In this document: one piece after another, positions 1 through 9,447 of the stretch
Position numbering within the stretch: position 1 is the stretch's first letter
Layout: each line of letters opens with the position of its first letter
From: JASGJS01 sp047601185
Lineage (GTDB): Bacteria; Pseudomonadota; Gammaproteobacteria; JAURND01
Direction: 5' to 3'
NCBI GenBank assembly: GCA_047601185.1
Contig: JASGJS010000001.1
Coordinates: 1,488,001 to 1,552,000, forward strand
DNA length: 64,000 nt
Position numbers and translations under genes: made by a program
The notes under the pieces: generated by a model
The model's input: the letters and a program-made list of their open reading frames with translations, nothing else
What the model was told of the DNA's origin: nothing
Database searches by the model: none

Positions 1-223
1 TAGTTATAAAATGTTCGAGTACACTTCCGGCTATCCGCCAAAGCATGAGCTGAAATTCCTAGACATAGGATTACCGCCGTAAAAAAAGATATTACCTTAT
101 TCCTCGCGACCATATATTTTTCCTCTCTTAAGTACATAATTTAGCCTTGTTCTCTATAATAATAGCAAATAAAAACCATCTCTGAATAATATGTTTATAA
201 AACAATAGCTTACAGTCTAGACT
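1..223. other. Left-edge noncoding stretch
   Basis: No convincing gene is visible between the window edge and the end of prmA. A short + strand frame (positions 2-82, 26 codons ending in TAA) is open to the left edge and could be the tail of a gene lying outside the window, but I do not recognise its sequence. No terminator hairpin or repeat family member was seen. Confidence 0.3.
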
Positions 224-1117
224 CTATGAAGTCCGTGTTCCTTGCAGCAAAACCCAGTCTTCCTGAATTTTGGTTTGGGTAAATTGGATAGAAGGTTGAT
301 AAGCTGCCATAACGCTGTCTGCTTGAGTAGAGAGCAGCCCAGATAACACAATTTTGCCCTGAGGCGCCAACAGTTTTAATAAACGGGGTGCAAGCTGGAT
401 GAGCGGATTGGCTAAAATATTGGCAATAATGAGCTCAGATTTTAGTGAAGGGAGTGTTTCAGGAAGAAAAGTTGTTAACTGTTGTGTGGAAATGCCGTTG
501 CGATTGGCATTTTCGTGGGTGGCTTCTAAGGCTTGAGGATCATTATCTACTGCATAGACTTTTTGCGCACCTAATTTTACGGCAGCAATGGCGAGAATGC
601 CTGAGCCACATCCATAATCAACGACTGTGGGGAAGGCTGCGCCATGCTGAGCTAGCCATTCTAAACACAAGGCGGTGGTGGGGTGCGTGCCTGTGCCAAA
701 GGCTAAGCCCGGATCTAGTTCAATATAAGGTTTTCCATCGGCAGGTTTGGGATGCCAACTGGGATACACCCACAAACGATCTGCAAATAACAGGGGTGGA
801 AAGGCATCTTGGTGCAGTTGCTGCCAATTTTGTTCTGCAAGCTGTTCAGTTACAATCTTTACATGATGAGTAGGGATGTGTTCAGCAATTTGTTGTTTAA
901 ATGTAAGTAAAATACTCGCTAAATCAGCATTCTCTTCAAATAAAGCGCTTATCTGAGTGGCTTGCCAAAGCGGGGTGGTGCCTAATTCCGGCTCAAACAA
1001 TTCTTCGGTATTGGCAGATTCTAAACTGATCGCCGATGCGCCGAGTTCCTCTAATATTTCCTCAACGGTGGTAATGTGTTCGGCAGGAAATTGTAAGGTC
1101 ACTTTCTGCCAAATCAT
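224..1117 (-). CDS. prmA: Ribosomal protein L11 methyltransferase
   Basis: SAM-dependent methyltransferase that trimethylates ribosomal protein L11 in the cytoplasm. The 297 residues match the usual length. The C-terminal half carries SAM motif I (VVDYGCGSG near residue 165), an acidic loop (VDND) and the post-motif ANILANPL typical of PrmA; the N-terminal part is the L11-recognition domain. Its ATG overlaps the TGA of accC (ATGA at 1114-1117), so it is the third gene of an accB-accC-prmA unit, a common gammaproteobacterial arrangement. Nothing unusual is seen in the sequence. Confidence 0.96.
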   Translation of the reverse strand: MIWQKVTLQFPAEHITTVEEILEELGASAISLESANTEELFEPELGTTPLWQATQISALFEENADLASILLTFKQQIAEHIPTHHVKIVTEQLAEQNWQQLHQDAFPPLLFADRLWVYPSWHPKPADGKPYIELDPGLAFGTGTHPTTALCLEWLAQHGAAFPTVVDYGCGSGILAIAAVKLGAQKVYAVDNDPQALEATHENANRNGISTQQLTTFLPETLPSLKSELIIANILANPLIQLAPRLLKLLAPQGKIVLSGLLSTQADSVMAAYQPSIQFTQTKIQEDWVLLQGTRTS

Positions 1118-2457
1118 TTCAACCCTAGTTTCTTTTCGAGATAATGAATATTGGTTTGTCCGGCCATAAATTGTGGATCCGCTAAAATGTCTTGTTGTAA
1201 AGGAATATTAGTTTTAATCCCTTCTACGAGGATTTCTTCTAAAGCATTTTGCATGCGTGCAATAGCAATTTGGCGAGTTTCGCCGTAGCTAATCACTTTG
1301 CCAATCATGGAATCATAATAAGGCGGCACGCGATAGCCATTATAAATATGGGAATCTAAACGGATGCCTGGGCCACCGGGTGCATGAAATAAATTGATCG
1401 TGCCAGGAGAGGGCATAAACGTTTTGGGATCTTCTGCATTAATACGGCATTCAATGGCGTGGCCTTTAATGTGGATATCTTGTTGGGTATAGCGCAGTTT
1501 TTCTCCCGCGGCGACATGCAATTGTTCTTTGATAATATCAATGCCAGTGACCATTTCGCTGACCGGATGTTCGACTTGGATACGGGTATTCATTTCGATG
1601 AAATAAAATTCGCCGTTTTCATAGAGGAATTCAAAAGTGCCAGCACCGCGATAGCGCATTTCTTGGCAGGCTTTGACGCAGCGTTCGCCGATAAAAGCGC
1701 GTTTTTCAGGTGTGATGCCAGGCGCAGGGGCTTCTTCCAACACTTTTTGGTGACGTCGCTGCATGGAACAATCTCGCTCACCCAGATGAATGGCATTGCC
1801 TTGGCCATCACCTAGCACTTGCACTTCAATATGGCGTGGTGTGCCAAGGAATTTTTCCATGTAGACTTTAGGATTGCCGAAAGCCGCTTCAGCCTCTGTG
1901 CGCGTCATCGCAATAGAATTCAGTAACTGATCAGCAGAATGGACAATGCGCATGCCACGTCCGCCGCCACCACCAGCAGCTTTAATAATGATCGGATAAC
2001 CAATTTTTTCAGCGATTTTTAAATTTTCAGCAGTGTCTGTGCCCAGGGTGCCATTCGAACCCGGAACGCAAGGGATGCCCGCTTTTTGCATGGCCGCAAT
2101 TGCAGAGACTTTATTCCCCATCAGTTCAATGATTTCTGGAGTAGGGCCGATAAACACAAAACCGCTGCGTTCGACACGTTCAGCAAAATCGGCATTTTCC
2201 GCCAGAAAACCATAGCCGGGATGGATGGCATCGGCATGGGTGATTTCGGCTGCGCTAATGACAGCTGGCACATTTAAATAACTGTCAGCAGAATTGGCAG
2301 GGCCTATGCAAACGGCTTCATCTGCTAAACGCACATGCATGAGATTTTCGTCAGCGGTAGAATAAATCGCGACGGTTTTAATGCCCAGCTCTTTGCAGGC
2401 ACGGAGGACGCGTAGGGCAATTTCCCCACGGTTTGCAATCAGGACTTTTTTTAGCAT
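1114..2457 (-). CDS. accC: Acetyl-CoA carboxylase, biotin carboxylase subunit
   Basis: Catalyses ATP- and bicarbonate-dependent carboxylation of the biotin on AccB, the first half-reaction of malonyl-CoA synthesis for fatty acids. At 447 residues it has the standard length. Visible are the N-terminal IANRGEIALR strand, the ATP-grasp glycine loop GGGGGRGMR (about 162-170), the HLGERDCSMQRRHQK segment and the catalytic EMNTRIQVEHPV. It starts 5 nt after the accB stop and overlaps prmA by 4 nt, so the three genes are co-transcribed. Confidence 0.98.
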   Translation of the reverse strand: MLKKVLIANRGEIALRVLRACKELGIKTVAIYSTADENLMHVRLADEAVCIGPANSADSYLNVPAVISAAEITHADAIHPGYGFLAENADFAERVERSGFVFIGPTPEIIELMGNKVSAIAAMQKAGIPCVPGSNGTLGTDTAENLKIAEKIGYPIIIKAAGGGGGRGMRIVHSADQLLNSIAMTRTEAEAAFGNPKVYMEKFLGTPRHIEVQVLGDGQGNAIHLGERDCSMQRRHQKVLEEAPAPGITPEKRAFIGERCVKACQEMRYRGAGTFEFLYENGEFYFIEMNTRIQVEHPVSEMVTGIDIIKEQLHVAAGEKLRYTQQDIHIKGHAIECRINAEDPKTFMPSPGTINLFHAPGGPGIRLDSHIYNGYRVPPYYDSMIGKVISYGETRQIAIARMQNALEEILVEGIKTNIPLQQDILADPQFMAGQTNIHYLEKKLGLK

Positions 2458-2462
2458 GCGGG

Positions 2463-2915
2463 TTACTCAATCATAAATAACGGCTGGTCGTACTCTACAG
2501 GGCTGCTATTTTCGATGAGACGTGCGCTGATAACCCCGGCTTTGTCGGCTTCGATTTGATTAAACATCTTCATGGCTTCAATTACGCAAAGGGTGTCGCC
2601 CACTTTAACGGATTGACCCACTTCCACAAAGGGTTTTTCGCCGGGTGCGGAGGCTAAATAAGCCGTGCCGACCATTGGAGATTTGACGGTGTGGCCTTCT
2701 GGCGCTTTGGGCTCTGGTTTAACGACAACTTCTTGAATAAGCGGTGCTAAAACAGGTGCAGGAGCGGCTGGGGCTGCATATGGCGCAGTTGTGGTCGCGG
2801 CAAAGCGGCTGATGCGTAAGGCATCTTGCCCATTGCGGATTTCAATTTCGTTCACGCCAGTTTCTTGAATCAACTGGATAAGTTTTCGTATATCCTGAAT
2901 CTTGGGGATATCCAT
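2463..2915 (-). CDS. accB: Biotin carboxyl carrier protein of acetyl-CoA carboxylase
   Basis: Carries the biotin prosthetic group between AccC and the carboxyltransferase. It has 150 residues: an N-terminal helical segment beginning MDIPKIQDIRKLI, an Ala/Pro-rich flexible linker (about 40-75) and a C-terminal biotinyl domain with EAMKMFNQIEA, in which the central Lys is biotinylated. The second residue after EAMKM is Phe where many relatives have Met or Leu, a mild variation. AGGAG lies 11 nt before the ATG. First gene of accB-accC-prmA. Confidence 0.97.
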   Translation of the reverse strand: MDIPKIQDIRKLIQLIQETGVNEIEIRNGQDALRISRFAATTTAPYAAPAAPAPVLAPLIQEVVVKPEPKAPEGHTVKSPMVGTAYLASAPGEKPFVEVGQSVKVGDTLCVIEAMKMFNQIEADKAGVISARLIENSSPVEYDQPLFMIE

Positions 2916-2958
2916 GGGTACTGTGACTCCTAATGTGTTTTTAGGCGGCTTGAATTTT

Positions 2959-2987
2959 ATTATGCACTAGGTTATTTTATCTGTCTA
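2959..2987 (-). promoter_or_regulatory. Probable sigma-70 promoter of accBC-prmA
   Basis: On the minus strand TAGACA (2982-2987) and CATAAT (2959-2964) are separated by exactly 17 nt, about 45 nt before the accB start. The match to sigma-70 hexamers is moderate; the call rests on spacing and position. Confidence 0.45.
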
Positions 2988-3042
2988 GCCCTGTGTTCTC
3001 AAATGGTCATGAAGCAACGAGCACTTAATTTAGGAGAAGTTT

Positions 3043-3759
3043 ATGTCGCAAGACCCATTTATTCCCTCAAACAGTTCTACTTCCCGCCGCCAAGATCCAA
3101 ACTGTGTTTTTTTCAAATCTACCCCTGAATTCGATAAGGAGCTCATCTCTCAATTAGAAAAGCAACAACAAAAAGTTATTAAGAAACTTAAAATATGTGA
3201 TGCAACAGAATATTGGCGGTGGCATGAATTAAAAAGCATATTGGATTCTTTGGACACAACGAAAATAGAACAAGATCAAACTCTCAATGGTTTTTGTTTA
3301 AATGTTAGAGTAGAGAATGCTTTAGACAAGTTATTTTTATTGAAAAATCGAGCGAGAGACTGTAGCGGTTTAGAACGATTGATTATTGGAGCAGGTGGTT
3401 TTGTTCTAATAGGCAGTGCTGCTTATATTACGGCGAATTGGTTAATCACTGGAAAACCTTTGTTGGGTTTTTCTGGTCATTTTGATCACATGATGTTAAT
3501 GGGTGATGCAGTGGCTGCTGCGGCAACTTTATTTTTAGTAGCTTCAATTTGTGTTCTATTCGAAAAGTCTGATTGGCTACGCTCAAAGATTCTTTTTTCT
3601 GATGAGGAACAAAATAATGATTTCGTTGACTTAGTAACAGGTATTATAAGTTTGTGTGTAACCTATCGAAGTGAAATTATTAATCACTCAACGCTTAATA
3701 ACCCAGAATTAACTGATGGCCAGACTTTGCAAAGCTTAATGATTCCTGGCCAAAGCTAA
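3043..3759 (+). CDS. Hypothetical protein with a C-terminal two-TM hairpin
   Basis: I do not recognise this 238-residue protein. The first ~110 residues are polar, Ser/Lys/Gln-rich and probably helical. Two hydrophobic segments follow (about 118-140, beginning LIIGAGGF, and about 155-180), then a ~55-residue polar tail. GGAG precedes the ATG. Its 3' end overlaps dsbD, read on the other strand, by 24 nt. The layout of long soluble N-terminus plus TM hairpin recurs in the proteins at 39622-40353 and 48746-50746, suggesting a membrane-inserted effector-like class. That reading is inference; function unknown. Confidence 0.75.
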   Translation: MSQDPFIPSNSSTSRRQDPNCVFFKSTPEFDKELISQLEKQQQKVIKKLKICDATEYWRWHELKSILDSLDTTKIEQDQTLNGFCLNVRVENALDKLFLLKNRARDCSGLERLIIGAGGFVLIGSAAYITANWLITGKPLLGFSGHFDHMMLMGDAVAAAATLFLVASICVLFEKSDWLRSKILFSDEEQNNDFVDLVTGIISLCVTYRSEIINHSTLNNPELTDGQTLQSLMIPGQS

Positions 3760-5520
3760 CTGCTGCAAAAACGCTGGCGCATCCACCTTACCTACCAACG
3801 TCAAATTATTCATCAAATTGCCTTGTGCATTAAAAAATAAAAAAGAGGGTGGTGCTACCACTTGAAAATACGCCATCAAAGCTTTTTCTTCGGCATTATT
3901 GGCTGTCACATCCGCTCTGATCACTTTAAAAGATTTCAGTTGATTTAAAACAGAAGGATTCTGCAAAGTTGCATATTTCATTTCTTGGCAACTGATGCAC
4001 CAATCTGCATAAAAATCTAATAAGACCGGTTGATTTTGTGCGATGGCTTGGCGTAATTGTGTTTTCAGTTCAGTGAGATTTTTGACGGAAATAAAATTCT
4101 CTTCAGTGCTATGAGTGGTGGTTTGGGGAGGTAAGGCCAGCGGTTGGAATACATTACCGTTGCCTTGTGCAGCGCCCACCAGTAACAAAATCCCATACAC
4201 TAAAAATAAAATACCCATACCTTTCCACAGTTTATGCCAGCCTTTTTCGACGTGTGTAGAAAATGCGCCCATAAAAATCGCACAACTGATGAAAAAGGCC
4301 GACCATAACGCTAAAGTGACGGGTGGCGGTAAAAGTCGATTTAACATCCACAATGCAATCGCTAAGAAGAAAACACCAAACACGTTTTCAAGGGTTTTCA
4401 TCCACATCCCGGCTTTGGGTAACAATTTTCCGCCAAGACTCCCCACAATCAATAGCGGTAGACCCATCCCAAATCCTAAAGCAAATAAAGCGATGGCGCC
4501 GATGGCAGCGTTGCCGGTTTTTCCAATATATCCTAATACCCCGACTAAAGCAGGGGTGACGCAAGGTGAAACAATTAAAGTGGCTAAACACCCCATCACT
4601 GCCACACTTAAATAATGCCCTTTTTTCTGAAAATGCAAACTCAGCGCACCGACTTTTTCTTCAAATCCGCCCGGTAATCTCAGTTTGTAAAAACCAAAAA
4701 ACGAAAAGGCCAGCAACACAAATAATAAGCTAAATAAAATAATCACCCAGGGTTTTTGAAAAATCGCTTGGATTGAACTGCCGGCTAAACCCACCAACAT
4801 GCCCGCCACCGCATAGGTGACAGACATGCTCAGAACATACGTCAACGATAATAAAAATCCGCGTCGTGCATTCATCGTTTTTTGTTGCCCCACAATAATG
4901 CCCGACAAAATCGGCAACATGGGTAACACGCAAGGCGTAAACGATAATAAAACCCCAAAACCTAAGAAGGTTAGGACGATAATGGCGATATCATTTCCCG
5001 CTAGTGTGCGTACAAAGGTTTGGGTTTGGGCGTTGTCTGTGTTTGCTGGCGTTGCAGGAGCAGTTGCTGGGGTATCAATCGTGGTGGTGCGTGAAGTGAA
5101 ATCCGCAGTAATCGTATGCGTGGTGGGCGGATAGCAATATCCATCATCCGCACAGCCTTGATAGGTCACTTGCAAAACGGTTTGGTTAAGATCAGGTTTA
5201 ATAATGGGAATGGGTAAGGTAACAGGTTGCGTATACACAAAATAATGCCCAAAAATCGCATCATCACGCGGTTGAGCGGTGGGATAAATAATTTGTCCGA
5301 TGCTGGCGTTAGGCGGTTGTAAGACTTTAAATGAAAAACGGTTGCGATAGAGATGATGTTTCGGCAACAGATCCCAATGCACTAAAATCGTATCGTTGCC
5401 GAACAAAGAAGCGGAAACCGAGAAGGCTTTGTCTACACTAACCGGTTGCTGCGAAGGGCTGCCAGATGCGACAAGCATCCAAAAACACAATGCAAGGACA
5501 GCGCAGATTCCTTTTAGCAT
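3736..5520 (-). CDS. dsbD: Thiol:disulfide interchange protein DsbD
   Basis: Inner-membrane reductant conduit that moves electrons from cytoplasmic thioredoxin to periplasmic DsbC/DsbG-type proteins. All three domains are present in 594 residues: a signal peptide and N-terminal periplasmic domain with the Cys pair in GCADDGYCYPP, a central eight-helix domain with the paired Cys motifs FTPCVLPMLPIL and SPCVTPAL, and a C-terminal thioredoxin-like domain with WCISC. It follows the DsbA-like gene by 9 nt, forming a periplasmic disulfide operon. Its last 24 nt overlap the oppositely oriented unknown gene. Confidence 0.96.
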   Translation of the reverse strand: MLKGICAVLALCFWMLVASGSPSQQPVSVDKAFSVSASLFGNDTILVHWDLLPKHHLYRNRFSFKVLQPPNASIGQIIYPTAQPRDDAIFGHYFVYTQPVTLPIPIIKPDLNQTVLQVTYQGCADDGYCYPPTTHTITADFTSRTTTIDTPATAPATPANTDNAQTQTFVRTLAGNDIAIIVLTFLGFGVLLSFTPCVLPMLPILSGIIVGQQKTMNARRGFLLSLTYVLSMSVTYAVAGMLVGLAGSSIQAIFQKPWVIILFSLLFVLLAFSFFGFYKLRLPGGFEEKVGALSLHFQKKGHYLSVAVMGCLATLIVSPCVTPALVGVLGYIGKTGNAAIGAIALFALGFGMGLPLLIVGSLGGKLLPKAGMWMKTLENVFGVFFLAIALWMLNRLLPPPVTLALWSAFFISCAIFMGAFSTHVEKGWHKLWKGMGILFLVYGILLLVGAAQGNGNVFQPLALPPQTTTHSTEENFISVKNLTELKTQLRQAIAQNQPVLLDFYADWCISCQEMKYATLQNPSVLNQLKSFKVIRADVTANNAEEKALMAYFQVVAPPSFLFFNAQGNLMNNLTLVGKVDAPAFLQQLALARNH

Positions 5521-5529
5521 AGGGTAATC

Positions 5530-6150
5530 CTACTGACGTTTCGCTTGATTAATGTAGGATTGTAAAGCAGCTTCGGCCCGTTCACTCCCCTCAAATAAAT
5601 ACAAAGGACGCGTGCTTGTGCCAATCACGAAAGCAGGAGTTCCTTCAATTCTGAGTTTTCTCACTAAAGCTAAATTGTCATTGGTGATGGTTCGTGCCTG
5701 ACTGGTTGCCATGTCCGCAGTCAATTTTGCAACATTTAATCCATTTCTTTTAGCAATTTTAACCACTTCGATGGGGGTAAGTGGGTTTCTGGCGGTTAAT
5801 AAGGCGCGATGCATGGCCAAATATTGACCTTGTTTGGTGGCGGCAAAAGCAGCAGCGGTGGCGGGTAGTGATTCATCGTAAAGCAATATTTCTTTATAGA
5901 CGACTTTTAGGTCAGGATTTTTTTGGATCAGCCGTTGGACTGTGGGTTGTAGAGCTCGACAGTAAGCGCAGTTGTAATCAAAAAATTCTACTAAGACCAC
6001 TTTGCCGTTGGGGTTGCCGGCGATGCTGCTGCCGCGAGGGGTGTAAAGGGCTTGGATGGTTTGAGCACTTTGAGGAGCGAGGGTTTCTGCAAAGGCTGAT
6101 ACGAAGAGTAGGGATAATAACAGGGCAAAGCTGAGGCGTAGAATTTTCAT
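5530..6150 (-). CDS. DsbA/Com1-like periplasmic disulfide oxidoreductase
   Basis: A secreted thioredoxin-fold protein of 206 residues with a signal peptide ending near AFA at residue 21. The active site is CAYC in FFDYNCAYCRALQP, a helical insertion follows, and a cis-Pro loop EGTPAFVIG lies near residue 165. The compact form resembles Coxiella Com1 and other DsbA-family proteins with a CxYC motif. It lies 9 nt upstream of dsbD, which suggests its redox state is linked to the DsbD pathway, perhaps as isomerase or reductase rather than oxidase; the direction of catalysis cannot be read from sequence. Confidence 0.9.
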   Translation of the reverse strand: MKILRLSFALLLSLLFVSAFAETLAPQSAQTIQALYTPRGSSIAGNPNGKVVLVEFFDYNCAYCRALQPTVQRLIQKNPDLKVVYKEILLYDESLPATAAAFAATKQGQYLAMHRALLTARNPLTPIEVVKIAKRNGLNVAKLTADMATSQARTITNDNLALVRKLRIEGTPAFVIGTSTRPLYLFEGSERAEAALQSYINQAKRQ

Positions 6151-6224
6151 AGATGAGTCTTCTCCATAAAGTGCATGATGAGGAGATTTTAACAGCTTAA
6201 AATGAAATTGACTAATGATTGTAA

Positions 6225-6641
6225 GCGGGCAAGCTGCCCGCGCTCCCAGGCTCGAGCTTTATTGCAGTTAAAGCTGTCGTCAAATCTCAAAGTACTTTCA
6301 TTTTGGGTTTAAAGCTTAGCGGGCAAGCTGCCCGCGCTCCCAGGCTCGAGCTTCATTTCAGTTAAAGCTGTCGTCAAATCTCAAAGTACTTTCATTTTGG
6401 GTTTAAAGCTTAAGCGGGCAAGCTGCCCGCGCTCCTAGGCTCGAGCTTTATTGCAGTTAAAGCTGTCGTCAAATCTCAAAGTACTTTCATTTTGGGTTTA
6501 AAGCTTAGCGGGCAAGCTGCCCGCGCTCTCACCAAAGATTCTCGCTTTAAATATGGGTGAACTTCTATGAAACCACTCACTTTAAGCAGCTAAGAGCTAC
6601 TTAAAAGCTGGAGCCTGGGAGCGCGGGCAGCTTGCCCGCTT
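6225..6641. repeat. Tandem array of family-1 REP hairpins
   Basis: Four copies of the hairpin GCGGGCA-AGC-TGCCCGC start at 6225, 6319, 6414 and 6508, giving a tandem repeat of 94-95 bp. An inverted copy closes the array at about 6607-6641. The repeated unit also holds a CTCGAGCTT stretch and a conserved AT-rich spacer. The array fills the gap between the DsbA-like gene and xylA and ends 12 nt from the xylA stop, so it may act as a transcription barrier or mRNA 3' stabiliser. Confidence 0.9.
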
Positions 6642-6652
6642 AAAAATAATTT

Positions 6653-7963
6653 TCAACTTTGGTTCGCCCAACTTTCGAGTAGCTCTTGCCGGCCAGAAAC
6701 GGGCTTTGGATCTAACTGATGGCTCGAGGCATATTCAGCAATTTGTTCAAAGGTCATTTTGCCAGCCAAGATATCTGCTCCTAATCCTTGCCGCCAGCTT
6801 TGATAACGCTGCTCGACAAACTGTGCTAATCGGCCTTCTTCAATCAATTGTGCTGCATTTAATAATGATTTAGCTAGGGTATCGATACCGCTGATATGTG
6901 CATAAAACATATCTTCTAAATCAATACTTTGGCGACGCAACTTGGTGTCGAAATTGAATCCACCCGAGGTAAACCCGCCATTTTGCAAGATATAATAAAG
7001 CGCTAAAGTGGTATCTTGAATATCGATCGGGAATTGATCAGTATCCCAACCTAATTGTGGATCACCGCGATTGGCGTCAATGCTCCCAAAAACGCCATTG
7101 GCAAAGGCATAAGCAATTTCATGCGGGAAGCTATGCCCTGATAAAGTGGCATGATTGGCTTCAATATTCACTTTAAATTCTTTTTCCAGGCCGTATTTTT
7201 GTAAGAAAGCAAATACCGTGGCAGTATCAAAATCATATTGATGTTTGGTCGGTTCGCAGGGTTTAGGCTCGATTAATAATAAGCCCTTGAAGCCAATTTT
7301 ATGTTTATAATCAACCAATAAGCTGAGAAATCGCCCAAATTGATCCGCTTCTTGTCGTAAGTCGGTGTTTAATAAGCAATCGTAGCCTTCACGCCCTCCC
7401 CATAACACATAATTTGCGCCGTTGAGTTGGTGGGTGACGTCCAAGGCTTGTTTAACTTGCGCAGCGGCATAAGCGAACACTTCACTGTTGGCGTTGGTGG
7501 CAGCGCCGGCCATATAACGTCGGTTGCTGAATAAATTGGCGGTGCCCCATAATAATTGAATACCGGTTTGTTGCATTTTAGCGGCGAGCTTTTCCGCGAC
7601 ACGGTTGAGATTTTGATGGGATTCCGCTAACGTTTTGCCTTCAGGTGCAACATCGAAATCATGGAAGGTATAAAAAGGTAAGCCGAGTTTGCTGATAAAT
7701 TCAAATGCTGCGTCAATACGTTGCATCGCTCTTTCCATCGGATCATTGGCTTGTAACCACGCGCGCTGAAAGGTGCCTTCTCCAAAAATATCTTGCCCTG
7801 ACCAACAAAACGTATGCCAAAAACAGACGGCTAGGCGCAGATGTTGTTCCATGGTTTTGCCTAATACTTGTTGTTGAGGATTATAGTATCGATAAGCTAA
7901 GGGATTGGAGCTGTCTTTGCCCTCATAAACAATGGAAGGAATATTCGGAAAAAAAAGAGTCAT
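6653..7963 (-). CDS. xylA: Xylose isomerase
   Basis: Interconverts D-xylose and D-xylulose, the first step of the isomerase pathway. It is 436 residues long, as in Enterobacteria. Visible are the catalytic His region (YTFHDFDVAPEG), VLWGGREGYD, the metal-binding IEPKPCEPTKHQYDFD and NIEANHATLSGH. It follows xylB with a 4-nt start/stop overlap; gene order on the minus strand is transporter, xylB, xylA, all translationally coupled. No xylR regulator or obvious operator is in the window, so regulation is unknown. Confidence 0.97.
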   Translation of the reverse strand: MTLFFPNIPSIVYEGKDSSNPLAYRYYNPQQQVLGKTMEQHLRLAVCFWHTFCWSGQDIFGEGTFQRAWLQANDPMERAMQRIDAAFEFISKLGLPFYTFHDFDVAPEGKTLAESHQNLNRVAEKLAAKMQQTGIQLLWGTANLFSNRRYMAGAATNANSEVFAYAAAQVKQALDVTHQLNGANYVLWGGREGYDCLLNTDLRQEADQFGRFLSLLVDYKHKIGFKGLLLIEPKPCEPTKHQYDFDTATVFAFLQKYGLEKEFKVNIEANHATLSGHSFPHEIAYAFANGVFGSIDANRGDPQLGWDTDQFPIDIQDTTLALYYILQNGGFTSGGFNFDTKLRRQSIDLEDMFYAHISGIDTLAKSLLNAAQLIEEGRLAQFVEQRYQSWRQGLGADILAGKMTFEQIAEYASSHQLDPKPVSGRQELLESWANQS

Positions 7964-9447
7964 ACGGAATCCTCAAATAAAGTTTTTAACTGTTGATACA
8001 ATGTTTGAAAAAGTTGGCGTTTGGCGGTATACCTTTTAACGTGTGCTGGTTGTGGCCACACAACGGTTTCTGCTAAGGGTGGTATAAAAGCGCCGAAAGC
8101 ATCGGCTTTGGTGATCGAGAGCCAGGCTAATCGGGCTGCACCAAAGGCCGCGCTGGCTTCGCGATTGGAGCGATAAGTCAGAGGACGATTGAGCACGGAT
8201 GCTAAAATCTCTCCCCAAAATAAGCTTTTTGCGCCACCGCCGACCACTGAGACCTCTTCAATGTGCGTACCCGCTTTGATAATGGCTTCTTGACCGTCTG
8301 CAAATGCAAAGGCGACGCCTTCGAGCACAGCGCGTGTCATATCTGCGCGTTTTGTGTGAGAGGTCAAGCCAAAAAAAGTGCCTTTAGCATGTGGGTTATT
8401 GTGTGGGGTTCGTTCACCGGAAAGATAAGGCAAAAATAATACGGTTTCATGACTGGCTGCCGCTTGTTCTGCTTCTAATAATAGCGTATCAATATCTGTG
8501 GATAATAGGTCAGCCAGCCAGTCTAAGCAACTTGCTGCACTGAGATGGACGCTCATTTGATGCCATAAATGGGGCAGACAATGGCAGAAAGTATGTACTG
8601 CACTCGGTGGATTGGGTAAAAAATTCTGATTGGCGACAAAATAAACGCCAGAGGTGCCGAGGGAAAGGAAAGCGCTGCCAGGTTTAATAACATCTAAACT
8701 GATCGCCGTTGCTGCGTTATCGCCTGCACCACCTACCACGGGTGTACCCGCTGGTACCTTCCACAATTTGGCAACTTCTGGTGTGAGTGTGGCACTGATG
8801 TCACAACCTTCACAGAGATCAGGCATGTGGCGTTGGGTTAAACCGGTTGCCAATAATAAGGAATCAGACCAGCAGCGATGTCCGACATCTAACCACGCTG
8901 TACCTGATGCATCCGACATATCAGACACAAAAGCGCCAGTCATTTTCCAGCGTAAATAGTCTTTGGGTAATAATACTTTGGCAATTTCGTGAAAAATGTT
9001 AGGTTCATGACGAGCAACCCATAATAGTTTTGGCGCTGTAAACCCCGGCATGATTAAATTGCCCGTAATTTTTTGATAATCGGGTTCAGCTTCCGCTAAA
9101 ATTGCACATTCGGCAAAGGATCGACCATCATTCCATAACATGGCGGGTCTTAAGACTTCGTTCTTGGCATTTAATAATGTTGCACCGTGTTGTTGTCCAG
9201 ATAAACCAATCGCTTGGACTTGCGACAGCTCTTTAATGTGGGTGGCTTGTAACTGTTGAATGGCAGAGCAAGTGGCTTCCCACCAGTGCGCTGGGTTTTG
9301 TTCAGACCAGAGCGGTTGAGGCTGTGAAACCGTCAGCGGTGCTGAACTTTGGGCGAGGATGTTCTGCTCGCCGTCCATTAAGACGATTTTAACGGCCGAT
9401 GTGCCTAAATCAATCCCTAAAAAAGTCCCTGTGATTTTTTTCATCAA
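7960..9447 (-). CDS. xylB: Xylulokinase
   Basis: FGGY-family kinase that phosphorylates D-xylulose to xylulose 5-phosphate for the pentose phosphate pathway. At 495 residues it is full length: N-terminal phosphate-1 motif FLGIDLGTSAVK, QHGATLL and LWNDGRS near residues 75-110, the GTSGVYF strand and the C-terminal VVGGGAKS adenosine motif. It overlaps the transporter gene upstream and xylA downstream by ATGA. Identity as xylulokinase rather than another FGGY kinase rests on the partner genes as well as sequence. Confidence 0.95.
   Translation of the reverse strand: MMKKITGTFLGIDLGTSAVKIVLMDGEQNILAQSSAPLTVSQPQPLWSEQNPAHWWEATCSAIQQLQATHIKELSQVQAIGLSGQQHGATLLNAKNEVLRPAMLWNDGRSFAECAILAEAEPDYQKITGNLIMPGFTAPKLLWVARHEPNIFHEIAKVLLPKDYLRWKMTGAFVSDMSDASGTAWLDVGHRCWSDSLLLATGLTQRHMPDLCEGCDISATLTPEVAKLWKVPAGTPVVGGAGDNAATAISLDVIKPGSAFLSLGTSGVYFVANQNFLPNPPSAVHTFCHCLPHLWHQMSVHLSAASCLDWLADLLSTDIDTLLLEAEQAAASHETVLFLPYLSGERTPHNNPHAKGTFFGLTSHTKRADMTRAVLEGVAFAFADGQEAIIKAGTHIEEVSVVGGGAKSLFWGEILASVLNRPLTYRSNREASAAFGAARLAWLSITKADAFGAFIPPLAETVVWPQPAHVKRYTAKRQLFQTLYQQLKTLFEDSV

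Noticed and set aside
2..82. Open + strand frame at the left edge (26 codons)
   Set aside because: Too short to judge and not recognised; could be a gene tail or chance.
4115..4615. 166-codon + strand frame inside dsbD
   Set aside because: Antisense to a clear conserved gene with no ribosome site or family features.
6225..6641. CRISPR array
   Set aside because: Repeats have a 94-bp period and the spacers are themselves conserved, so this is a REP array.
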